46,706 nucleotides of DNA from Halioglobus sp. Lineage in GTDB: Bacteria > Pseudomonadota > Gammaproteobacteria > Pseudomonadales > Halieaceae. The position numbers and the translations under genes were made by a program. Of this stretch, positions 25,497 to 33,374 are shown piece after piece. Every line of letters starts with the position of its first letter. The stretch's first letter is position 1. Under the pieces are notes generated by a model. It ran no database searches. It was not told where the DNA came from and was given only the letters and a program-made list of their open reading frames with translations. The stretch spans positions 1 through 46,706 of the forward strand of contig JAGRIE010000032.1 of the NCBI GenBank assembly GCA_020443425.1. Direction: 5' to 3'.

Positions 25497-25608
25497 CTGG
25501 ATTCCATAAATAGATGGACCGGGGCCAGTACCTGTCCCGCCTCTGCCCTGGCCTCAGGCGATCCCTGCCGGCGTCGTCTCCGGGTGCAGGTGGAAATTCC
25601 GGCTACAC

Positions 25609-25636
25609 TGATCCGAATGGGTGTCTGTGGCGTATT
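25609..25636 (+). promoter_or_regulatory. RpoE-type promoter for the lipid-modification/photolyase operon
   Basis: TGATCC (25609-25614), 16 bases, CGTATT (25631-25636), 55 bases before the FAD oxidoreductase start. Same hexamers as the divergent promoter at 25470-25496 and, with one change, as 30551-30578. Confidence 0.75.
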
Positions 25637-25691
25637 CAGGTCAGACACGGCGGAGTGGCCCGCAGTGACACAGTGAAAGAGGCGTAGCAGA

Positions 25692-26954
25692 ATGAAAATT
25701 GCGGTCATTGGGTCAGGTATCTCGGGGTTGGCTTGCGCCCACTACCTGAGCGCAGAGCATGAGGTATGGGTTTATGAGGCGGGTCGCAGAATCGGCGGGC
25801 ACACGGCGACCGTAGACGTGCAGCTGGGTACCCGGCGCTACGCCATAGACACCGGGTTTATCGTATTCAACGACTGGACCTACCCCAACTTCATTGCCCT
25901 GCTGGGTGAGTTGGGCGTGCCGAGCAAACCGACAGAGATGGGTTTCAGCGTGAGAGACCCGCAATCCGGGCTAGAGTACGCCGGCAGCAATCTCGACACG
26001 CTGTTTGCGCAGCGCCGCAACCTGCTTTCGCCGCGCTTCATTGGTATGATTCGCGACATCCTGCGATTCAACCGGGAGGCTATCGCTGATCTGGAAGCAG
26101 GTGCAATCGAGGACAGTGAAACACTGGGCGTGTACCTGGCCCGCAACGGCTATGGTGACAAGTTTGTCCGGCATTACCTGGCGGCGATGGGGTCTGCGAT
26201 CTGGTCTGCGGACAGCGATACCATCCTGGCGTTCCCGGTCAGCTTCTTTATCCGGTTTTTCAAGAACCACGGCCTGCTCTCGGTCAAGGACCGGCCGCAG
26301 TGGCGGGTGATAGAAGGCGGGTCGCGGGAGTACCTGCGGCCGCTGTGCACGCGCTTTGCCGAACGTATCTCCACCGGCAACCCGGTGCTGGGTGTGGCCA
26401 GACATCCCGGGCGCGGCGTCACCCTGCGGATGGCAGATGGTCGCCAGCACTTGTTCGACGAGGTAGTGTTGGCAACACATTCAGACCAGGCGCTGGCACT
26501 GCTGGACAATCCCTCCCAGGCAGAGCGCGAGGTCCTTGGCGCAATCCCATATCAGCGCAATGATGTCGTACTGCACACGGACATTCGGATGTTGCCGCGC
26601 AACACCAAAACCTGGTCCAGTTGGAACTACACGCTGGGCCAGCGCGATGACCGGGCCGTGGTGACCTACAACATGAACATCCTGCAGGGCATTGATGCGC
26701 CAGAGACATTTTGCGTAACCCTGAATAATACCCCCGCGATCAACCCCAATATGATTCTCGGGCAGTTCCAGTACGACCATCCCGTGTTTTCGCTGGAGGG
26801 AATGCGGGCACAACAGCGCTGGCAGGAGATCAACGGTGTGTCCCGGACCTGGTTCTGCGGCGCCTATTGGCACAACGGTTTCCACGAAGACGGCGTCGTC
26901 AGTGCACTCCGTGTCGCCAACGCGCTATCCAATACGGAGCGCGCAGTCGCGTGA
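25692..26954 (+). CDS. FAD-dependent oxidoreductase (COG2907-like amine-oxidase fold)
   Basis: 420 residues. The FAD fold opens the protein: IAVIGSGISGLACAHYLS (residues 3-20), with E/R-type loops in VYEAGRRIGGHTATV. IDTGFIVFNDWTYPNFIALL and the C-terminal WFCGAYWHNGFHEDGVVSAL are typical of the predicted NAD/FAD-binding proteins that sit beside DUF1365 and Cfa genes. In RpoE/ChrR regulons of photosynthetic bacteria the same trio is induced by singlet oxygen, and homologues act on unsaturated or methylated fatty acids. The exact reaction here is not readable. It starts the operon, with AGAGGCG before the ATG, and overlaps the next start by four bases. Confidence 0.9.
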   Translation: MKIAVIGSGISGLACAHYLSAEHEVWVYEAGRRIGGHTATVDVQLGTRRYAIDTGFIVFNDWTYPNFIALLGELGVPSKPTEMGFSVRDPQSGLEYAGSNLDTLFAQRRNLLSPRFIGMIRDILRFNREAIADLEAGAIEDSETLGVYLARNGYGDKFVRHYLAAMGSAIWSADSDTILAFPVSFFIRFFKNHGLLSVKDRPQWRVIEGGSREYLRPLCTRFAERISTGNPVLGVARHPGRGVTLRMADGRQHLFDEVVLATHSDQALALLDNPSQAEREVLGAIPYQRNDVVLHTDIRMLPRNTKTWSSWNYTLGQRDDRAVVTYNMNILQGIDAPETFCVTLNNTPAINPNMILGQFQYDHPVFSLEGMRAQQRWQEINGVSRTWFCGAYWHNGFHEDGVVSALRVANALSNTERAVA

Positions 26955-27730
26955 AGTCGCGTATCTACGAAGGGATACTCAGGCATCGGCGCCTGTCTCC
27001 GCGCCTCCACGCGTTCCGGTACCGGGTGGCGATGGTGTACCTGTGCCTGGACGAGTTACCGGAACTGCTGGCCCGGCAGCGCTTCTGGTCCGCCACCGGG
27101 CCGGCTCTGGCGGAGTTCCGGCGCAGTGATTTCCTGGGCGATCCCGCGGTGCCGCTGCAGGACGAGGTGCGCCGGCGAATTTTCGAGGAGACCGGCATGC
27201 AGCAGACAGGCCCCATCTACCTGCTCGCCAACCTGCGCTATTTCGGGTATGTGATGAACCCGATTGCCTGCTACTACTGTTTCAACGCGGATGAGACGCG
27301 GTTGGAGTACATCGTCGCCGAAGTCAATAATACGCCCTGGGATGAGCGCCACAGCTATGTGCTGCAGGGCCCCGAGCGCGGTGCCTGGCTGAAAACCGTG
27401 TTCGACAAGAAGTTCCATGTGTCCCCGTTCAATCCAATGGCGATGCAGTACCACTGGCGCAGCAATACACCCAGCCGTCGTCTGGTGCTGCATATGGAGA
27501 ATACTGCACAGGGCGATAAGGTATTCGATGCCACGTTGACGCTGTCGGGGAAACCGATGACGAGCGCCAATATGCACAAACTACTGATCCGCTATCCCCT
27601 GATGACACTGAAAGTAGCGCTCGCCATCTACTGGCAGGCGCTGCGACTGTATCTGAAGGGTGTTCCGGTCTACTCACACCCCAAACACACTACCCCCGAG
27701 AGTCAGGTCATAGGAGCTAATAATGAGTGA
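26951..27730 (+). CDS. DUF1365-domain protein
   Basis: 259 residues from the GTG at 26951, which overlaps the preceding stop (GTGA). A frame open further upstream from 26867 lies inside the previous gene and is rejected. Landmarks are VKSRIYEGILRHRRLSPRLH, YRVAMVYLCLDELPEL, then LLANLRYFGYVMNPIACYYC and WDERHSYVL, KKFHVSPFNPM, and a hydrophobic C-terminal helix region (LMTLKVALAIYWQALRLYL). This is the DUF1365 family, of unknown biochemistry, nearly always between the FAD oxidoreductase and a cyclopropane-synthase-like gene. It may be membrane-associated and act with them on lipid acyl chains (inference). Confidence 0.9.
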   Translation: MKSRIYEGILRHRRLSPRLHAFRYRVAMVYLCLDELPELLARQRFWSATGPALAEFRRSDFLGDPAVPLQDEVRRRIFEETGMQQTGPIYLLANLRYFGYVMNPIACYYCFNADETRLEYIVAEVNNTPWDERHSYVLQGPERGAWLKTVFDKKFHVSPFNPMAMQYHWRSNTPSRRLVLHMENTAQGDKVFDATLTLSGKPMTSANMHKLLIRYPLMTLKVALAIYWQALRLYLKGVPVYSHPKHTTPESQVIGANNE

Positions 27731-28979
27731 AGTCAGCATAGGGGCGCTGCGCCTGCCACAGACGCGTCGTGCCCGCATAGGTGAAAAGTTTGCCCGTGAG
27801 GCAGTGTTCAGGATGCTCGGCAGTCTGCAGGTAGGGTCCCTGACCCTGCACGAGGGACCGTCGCGGCACCATTTCGGCAAGGACGGTGGGGTACAGGAAC
27901 CGCAGGCAGAGGTACATATCCACAATCCGGCGATGTACGGGATGATGCTGGCGGGGGGGTCGATCGCGGCCGGCGAGGCTTACATCAAAGGGTACTGGTC
28001 ATCGCCCGCGCCGGTGGAGGTGACGCGACTGTTCAGCGCAAACCTCGCTGTGCTCGACCGCTTTGAGGAGCGGCAGTCAATCGTGGCAAAGCTTGCCCTG
28101 AAGCTCGCCCACCGCTTGAATCGCAATACGCGCAAGGGCTCCCAGGTCAATATTGCGGCGCACTACGACCTGGGGAATGATTTCTTCCGCCTGTTCCTGG
28201 ATCCGACCATGATGTACTCGTCCGCGATATTCACCGATCCGGCGATGACCCTGGAGGCGGCCTCGGAAGCAAAACTGGATGAACTGTGCCGGCAGCTGGA
28301 GTTGACGCCGGACGACCACCTGCTGGAGATCGGCACCGGCTGGGGTGGTATGGCCATCCATGCGGCCAAGCACTTCGGGTGTCGCGTCACCACGACCACC
28401 ATTTCAAAAGAGCAGTACGAACACGCTCGTGCCAGGGTGGAGGCGGAGGGCTTGTCGCAGCAGGTCACGCTGCTGTGCGAAGACTATCGCAACCTCACCG
28501 GGCAGTACGACAAACTGGTGTCCATTGAAATGATAGAGGCGGTCGGTCACGAGTTTTACCAGAACTATTTCCAGGTCTGCACTGACCTGTTGAAGCCCGA
28601 TGGTAAAATGGTGATTCAGGCGATCACTGTCGCAGACCAGCGCTACAAGCGCGCGCGTGACACAGTGGATTTCATCAAGCGGTATATTTTTCCCGGTGGC
28701 AGCCTGCCCTCCATCGCCGTGATGGCTGATCACATTGCACGGGATACGGATATGCAAATTGTTCACCTGCGCGATATCACCAGTGATTACGCCACCACAC
28801 TGGCGCATTGGCGTGAGCGGTTCCTCGCCAATATCGATGCAGTCCGCCACATGGGATTCAGTGAGGAGTTTGTCCGCATGTGGGAATTCTACCTGTGTTA
28901 CTGCGAGGGCGGTTTCAGGGAGCGCATCATCGGCACGGTGCAGTTGGCAATGGCCAAGCCCGGCTACCGGCCCGCGTGA
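27723..28979 (+). CDS. cyclopropane-fatty-acyl-phospholipid synthase family methyltransferase
   Basis: 418 residues. After an N-terminal lipid-binding part, AHYDLGNDFFRLFLDPTMMY (about 140-159) and the SAM motif LEIGTGWGGMAIHAAKHFG (about 200-218) follow, then SIEMIEAVGHEFY and the C-terminal FYLCYCEGGFRERIIG. These are hallmarks of Cfa-type enzymes, which add a methylene or methyl group from SAM to the double bond of membrane phospholipid chains. A Cfa-like member beside an FAD enzyme can instead make methylated or furan fatty acids (UfaM-like, from Rhodobacter work as I recall it). Its ATG overlaps the DUF1365 stop by eight bases; AGGAG lies upstream. Confidence 0.92.
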   Translation: MSEVSIGALRLPQTRRARIGEKFAREAVFRMLGSLQVGSLTLHEGPSRHHFGKDGGVQEPQAEVHIHNPAMYGMMLAGGSIAAGEAYIKGYWSSPAPVEVTRLFSANLAVLDRFEERQSIVAKLALKLAHRLNRNTRKGSQVNIAAHYDLGNDFFRLFLDPTMMYSSAIFTDPAMTLEAASEAKLDELCRQLELTPDDHLLEIGTGWGGMAIHAAKHFGCRVTTTTISKEQYEHARARVEAEGLSQQVTLLCEDYRNLTGQYDKLVSIEMIEAVGHEFYQNYFQVCTDLLKPDGKMVIQAITVADQRYKRARDTVDFIKRYIFPGGSLPSIAVMADHIARDTDMQIVHLRDITSDYATTLAHWRERFLANIDAVRHMGFSEEFVRMWEFYLCYCEGGFRERIIGTVQLAMAKPGYRPA

Positions 28980-29021
28980 GCGCCGTGAACGGGAGTTTGC
29001 AATGATACCGGTGCACCGCTG

Positions 29022-30491
29022 ATGGCGGGGAGAGTGAGTTCTGACAGTTCTCGGCCGGTGATTTACTGGTTTCGCCAGGACCTCAGGTTGCGGGACCTGC
29101 GCGGGCTGAATGCCGCCATGGCCACCGGGCGTCCGGTGCTGGCGTGTTATATCCTCGATGATGAGAGCCCCGGCGAGTGGCAGATGGGCGCGGCCAGCCG
29201 GTGGTGGCTGCATCACAGCCTGGCCGCGCTGTCGCGGGATATTGAGAAAGCGGGTGGTCAGCTGTATCTCGGTCGCGGGCGGGCCACTGCGGTGCTGGCA
29301 GGGATGGCGTCCAGCTGCGGTGCCGACCTGGTGTGCTGCTCCCGGCAGTACGAGCCCTGGGCGCGGCAACTGGAAGTGGACCTGCACGCTGCGCTGGAAC
29401 AACAGGGCGTGGAGCTGAAGCGTTACAGTGGCTCATTGATGTGGGAGCCGGAAACCGTCAGTACCCAGGGCGGTACACCGTTCAAGGTATTTACGCCGTT
29501 CTGGCGCAGGTGCCGCGACCTGCCGGTGGCGCTGGACCCACCCGCCAAGCGCGTTCGGTTCTCCCGGTGGCCGCAGCTCAACGAGCAGACGGAATCGCTG
29601 GGCGATTGGGCACTGTGTCCTGAAAAACCCAACTGGGCTGAGTCGTGGAGCGCGCTCTGGCAGCCTGGCGAGCGACACGCCCACGCGAAACTTGAGCGAT
29701 TTCTCGCAGAGGCCGTGGCGGAATACGATACAGGTCGCAACTATCCCTCTCGCAGTGTGACATCGCGCTTATCGGCACACCTGCACTTCGGTGAGATTGC
29801 GCCAGCCAGGGTGTTCCACGCCGCTCGGGAAGCCGGGCAGGTGAACCCTGCACTGCAGGGCGAAACCGATAAGTTCCTGAGCGAACTGGGATGGCGCGAG
29901 TTTTCCCACCATCTACTGTTTCACTTCCCGACCCTGCCGGAGGAGGCGTTCAAGTCCGATTTTGCCGCCTTTCCCTGGGTCGGCGGTGCCAGGGAGTTGC
30001 AGGCATGGCAGCAGGGTCGAACAGGCTACCCCATCGTCGACGCCGGTATGCGAGAGCTGTGGCAAACCGGCTATATGCACAACCGTGTGCGAATGGTAGT
30101 GGCGTCGTTTCTGTGCAAGCACCTGCTGGTTAGTTGGAGAGCGGGGCAGCGCTGGTTCTGGGACACGCTGGTGGATGCCGATCTGGCCAACAATGCCTGC
30201 GGCTGGCAGTGGGTGGCGGGCAGCGGTGCGGACGCGTCACCGTATTTCCGGATTTTCAATCCGACTACCCAGGGGGAGAAGTTCGACAAGCAAGGTGACT
30301 ATGTGAGGCGCTGGGTGCCGGAGTTGGCCTCGCTGCCGGACCGGTATCTGCACCAGCCCTGGAACGCGCCGGCACAGGTATTGCAGGAGGCGGGTATAGA
30401 GCTCGCCACTGACTATCCGCTGCCGATTGTCGATCACCGGGACGCCAGGGAGGCTGCGTTGGCGGCCTACGCCGACGTCAGGGCCCGGTAA
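29022..30491 (+). CDS. deoxyribodipyrimidine photolyase (CPD class I type)
   Basis: 489 residues. The N-terminal antenna domain begins IYWFRQDLRLRDLRGLNAA. The C-terminal FAD domain shows TRYNYPSRSVTSRLS-type binding (GRNYPSRSVTSRLSAHLHFG), the ELGWREFSHHLLFHFP stretch, GYPIVDAGMRELWQTGYMHN, RMVVASFLCKHLLVSW, and DADLANNACGWQWVAGSGAD with the electron-chain Trp residues. The enzyme uses blue light to split cyclobutane pyrimidine dimers. Photolyase (phrA) is a known RpoE/ChrR target. It is the fourth gene of the operon. A six-codon reading frame, ATG 29002 to TGA 29022, with GGGAG before it, overlaps the start as TGATG and may couple translation. Confidence 0.93.
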   Translation: MAGRVSSDSSRPVIYWFRQDLRLRDLRGLNAAMATGRPVLACYILDDESPGEWQMGAASRWWLHHSLAALSRDIEKAGGQLYLGRGRATAVLAGMASSCGADLVCCSRQYEPWARQLEVDLHAALEQQGVELKRYSGSLMWEPETVSTQGGTPFKVFTPFWRRCRDLPVALDPPAKRVRFSRWPQLNEQTESLGDWALCPEKPNWAESWSALWQPGERHAHAKLERFLAEAVAEYDTGRNYPSRSVTSRLSAHLHFGEIAPARVFHAAREAGQVNPALQGETDKFLSELGWREFSHHLLFHFPTLPEEAFKSDFAAFPWVGGARELQAWQQGRTGYPIVDAGMRELWQTGYMHNRVRMVVASFLCKHLLVSWRAGQRWFWDTLVDADLANNACGWQWVAGSGADASPYFRIFNPTTQGEKFDKQGDYVRRWVPELASLPDRYLHQPWNAPAQVLQEAGIELATDYPLPIVDHRDAREAALAAYADVRAR

Positions 30492-30550
30492 TGCCCGTCA
30501 CGTGACACGTTTTAAGCCCTCACCTCTGCAGGCCCGCATCAGGTCCACAG

Positions 30551-30578
30551 TGAGCCAATGACACACTCCGGGCGTATT
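30551..30578 (+). promoter_or_regulatory. RpoE-type promoter for the SRPBCC-SDR gene
   Basis: TGAGCC (30551-30556), 16 bases, CGTATT (30573-30578). One base differs from the -35 of the two divergent promoters near 25500-25630. It rules out the ATG at 30580 as start of the following gene and supports 30610. Confidence 0.65.
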
Positions 30579-30609
30579 TATGCCCAACGATTACACAGAG
30601 AGTAGACCG

Positions 30610-32013
30610 ATGACTGTCCTGCATGAAAGCGCCGATATCGATCGTCCTGTCGAGGAGGTGTATGCCTACGTCAGTGATTTCGCCACGACCGAGGAGTGGG
30701 ACCCCACCGTGCTCGGCGCCCGCAAACTGACGCCGGGGGCCATCGCTGTGGGAACGCAGTTTGAGGTTGTCTGTGCGCTGCCGGTGGGCAGTGTCACGCT
30801 GCTGTATACGGTGCAGGCGCTGCAGGAATACACCCGGATTGAGCTCAGGGGAACGTGTGCTTTCTTTGATGTCGAGGATGTGATCACCCTGTCCGGCACG
30901 GCGACGGGCACCCGGCTGGACTACCGGGCGGTATTCCATTTCAAGCCCGTGGTGGCCACGGTCGCGGCTTTTTCACAGAAGGGGCTGGAAAAGATGGGCA
31001 GGGAGTCTGTGGCGGGCCTGGCCGAGGCGCTGCGGGACAACTTCCCCCTCAAAGCGAACTCACGCGCCACACGCATCGCCGATAAGTGGGTGCTGCCCGG
31101 CGTAGCCATGTTCTCGCGGCTGGGCTACAGCCTGGGGCGCAAGCGCTTTAACCCTATGTCCGCCTATCTCAGGAACCAGCATATGATGGTTACCGGCGCC
31201 TCTTCCGGGCTGGGATACGCTGCCGCATCGGAACTGGCGCGACGCGGGGCGCAACTGACGCTGGTGATGCGCAATCGTGAGAAGGCAGAGCGCACAGTCG
31301 CAGAGATCAAGCGTGTGACTGGCAATACGGCGATACGCTATGAGCTCGCTGACCTCAGCCTCGTCAGTGAAGTGGATGCGCTGGTCGCGCGGATGAAAAA
31401 GCGCGGCGAGGCTATCGATGTCCTCATCAACAATGCGGGTGCGCTGTTCAATCCCCGGCAGGAGACCGCCGAGGGCCTGGAGAAAAGTTTTGCGCTGCTG
31501 CTGGTGAGCCCCTATCGTTTGACGGAGGGTCTGAAGCCCCTGCTGGCAAGCGCCGAGTGTGCCCGCGTCGTCAATGTCGTTTCGGGAGGTATGTACAGCC
31601 AGAAGCTGGACGTTGACAGGCTGCAGATGCCGGATGACGCGGAGTACTCCGGCAGCACGGCCTACGCCCGGCAGAAGCGCGCGCTTATGGTGTTGACGAA
31701 ATTATGGGCGAAGCAGTGGCGGACTGACGGTATCACTGTCAATGCCATGCATCCGGGCTGGGCCGACACACCGGGGGTGCAGGACGCGCTTCCGCTGTTC
31801 CGCAAGATGACCCGGCCCGTGCTGCGCTCTGTCGAGGAGGGTGCAGACACGATAGTGTGGTTGGCGGCGGCCACGGAGGCGGGTGATGCCAGTGGCGCCC
31901 TGTTTCTGGACAGGGAGATACGTCCCGATCACCTGTTGAATTCCACACGCGAAGCGCCGCAAGAGTGTGACAAGCTGGTGGCATTGCTCAACGGCATCAC
32001 CGGCTCCCGGTGA
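30610..32013 (+). CDS. SRPBCC-domain / SDR fusion protein
   Basis: 467 residues from the ATG at 30610; the ATG at 30580 is only two bases after the promoter -10. The first about 145 residues form an SRPBCC (polyketide cyclase/START-like) domain: HESADIDRPVEEVYAYVSDF, EEWDPTVLGARKL, and a C-terminal helix region. A linker of about 40 residues leads to an SDR domain: MVTGASSGLGYAAASELARR, LINNAGALFNP, VNVVSGGMYS and the catalytic YARQK. Its own RpoE-type promoter places it in the sigma factor's regulon, as stand-alone SDRs are in related bacteria. The SRPBCC part may bind a lipid substrate for the SDR (inference). The order of domains is unusual to me. Confidence 0.85.
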   Translation: MTVLHESADIDRPVEEVYAYVSDFATTEEWDPTVLGARKLTPGAIAVGTQFEVVCALPVGSVTLLYTVQALQEYTRIELRGTCAFFDVEDVITLSGTATGTRLDYRAVFHFKPVVATVAAFSQKGLEKMGRESVAGLAEALRDNFPLKANSRATRIADKWVLPGVAMFSRLGYSLGRKRFNPMSAYLRNQHMMVTGASSGLGYAAASELARRGAQLTLVMRNREKAERTVAEIKRVTGNTAIRYELADLSLVSEVDALVARMKKRGEAIDVLINNAGALFNPRQETAEGLEKSFALLLVSPYRLTEGLKPLLASAECARVVNVVSGGMYSQKLDVDRLQMPDDAEYSGSTAYARQKRALMVLTKLWAKQWRTDGITVNAMHPGWADTPGVQDALPLFRKMTRPVLRSVEEGADTIVWLAAATEAGDASGALFLDREIRPDHLLNSTREAPQECDKLVALLNGITGSR

Positions 32014-32102
32014 CAGCCCAACTCGCGTGGCGCCTGCTTGTGGCAGGGCGCGCCTGTAGCGAGGCCTGCAACCGTTAAACTCTCCCCTGTCCGGCGGTGG
32101 CT

Positions 32103-32135
32103 GTCCCCGATGTTGGTGGGGACCTGTCTGTTTTT
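32103..32135 (+). terminator. possible terminator after the SRPBCC-SDR gene
   Basis: GTCCCC (32103-32108), a 9-base loop, GGGGAC (32118-32123), then TTTTT at 32131-32135 after a 7-base gap. Short stem, so only a moderate candidate. Confidence 0.4.
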
Positions 32136-32232
32136 CGGCCCGATGAGCTGTTTATTGGGTGGACTCTGTGCCTGCAAGCGTTAGGATACGGGCGCGACCA
32201 GACCATTTCCAATAACAGGAGTCCGCCGCTCT

Positions 32233-33369
32233 ATGCGCTTGTCGAACATCCGACGATATCGCTATTCTCGCCGTACGCTGGCGCCAGGCGCCGCTGTGCG
32301 GTCCCTGCCGCTGTGCGCGCTGCTGTTGCTGTCGGGGTGTGGCGGCCCGGTTGAGTCCGAGGCACCCAGCGCGCCACAGCCGCCGATTGCGGAAGTGGTG
32401 GTTCATGAGCTGCAACCGCAAACCCTACAGCCGACGATCGCGACCTTCGGAGTGGTGGAGGCGTTGGAGGAAGTGAATGTAGCGGCAGAACTCTCCGGTA
32501 TCGTGGCGGCGGTGCACGTCAACGAGGGCGACCGGGTGGCCGCCGGCCAACTGCTGCTCGAACTGGATCCCGAAAAGCGACAATTCGCCGCCGAACAGGC
32601 GCAGCAGCAGGTACAGCACGCACTGGCGGCACTGAAAGAAGCGCGATTGAAACTGCAGCGGCGCCGCAATCTGGCAGCGCAGGAAACCATTTCCAAAGAG
32701 GTGCTGGACAGCGCGCAACTGGCCGTCGATCTGGCGACGTCCGCATATCAGCAGGCGCTCTCCAGCGCACAGCTGGCACAGCGAGAGCTGGCAGACACCC
32801 GTATTTTCAGCCCCACCGAGGGCCTGGTAGATGTGCGCGCTGTGGAAGTCGGTGAAACGGTGCAGGCGGGTTCCAGGTTGATCACACTGCAGGCAGTGCA
32901 GGGCCTGCGGGTACAGACCTGGGTCAGCGAGGCCGATATTGCGCGTATCAGCTCAGGTGCTCCCGCGCGGGTGACAGTGTCGGGTGTCGCCGGCAGGGAA
33001 TACGAGGCCCGGGTTGAGTGGGTCGGCGTCAACGCCGATCCTGCGACCGGCAATTTCCCGGTTAAGCTGATACTGCGCGGGGATGCGGCAGCGCTGCGTC
33101 CGGGTATGACGGCCAAAGCGGTGTTGCAGGGGGCCAGCGTTGCGGATGCACTGCTGTTGCCTGAATCTGCGCTGGTGGATCGCGACCGGCGCAGGGTGGT
33201 CTTTGTGGTGGAACAGGGTGTGGCTCAGCTGCGAGAGCCCCTGCTGGCGGCCGGATTCAGCAATCGCCTGCAGATCCTGGAGGGACTGGAAGCCGGCGAC
33301 AAAGTCGTTGTCGCAGGGCAGTCGCTGCTGCTCGACGGTGATACCGTCGCCGTGCGCAGCGCAGAGTAA
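32233..33369 (+). CDS. RND efflux periplasmic adaptor lipoprotein
   Basis: 378 residues. A lipobox LLLSGC puts the lipid-anchored Cys at residue 36, so this adaptor is probably tethered to the inner membrane. The biotinyl-lipoyl-like domain (NVAAELSGIVAAVHVNEGDRV), an alpha-hairpin coiled coil (about 110-185, rich in Ala, Gln and Leu) and beta-barrel segments (TGNFPVKLIL, LRPGMTAKAVL) follow the membrane fusion protein plan. It links the inner-membrane pump encoded five bases downstream to an outer-membrane channel, not found here. An N-terminal stretch before the lipobox is long; the ATG at 32233 is accepted because no later start fits. Confidence 0.92.
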   Translation: MRLSNIRRYRYSRRTLAPGAAVRSLPLCALLLLSGCGGPVESEAPSAPQPPIAEVVVHELQPQTLQPTIATFGVVEALEEVNVAAELSGIVAAVHVNEGDRVAAGQLLLELDPEKRQFAAEQAQQQVQHALAALKEARLKLQRRRNLAAQETISKEVLDSAQLAVDLATSAYQQALSSAQLAQRELADTRIFSPTEGLVDVRAVEVGETVQAGSRLITLQAVQGLRVQTWVSEADIARISSGAPARVTVSGVAGREYEARVEWVGVNADPATGNFPVKLILRGDAAALRPGMTAKAVLQGASVADALLLPESALVDRDRRRVVFVVEQGVAQLREPLLAAGFSNRLQILEGLEAGDKVVVAGQSLLLDGDTVAVRSAE

Positions 33370-33374
33370 CCGCT

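Noticed and set aside
28404-29402. Long open frame opposite the Cfa-like and photolyase genes
   Set aside because: It spans two real genes on the other strand and shows no domain.
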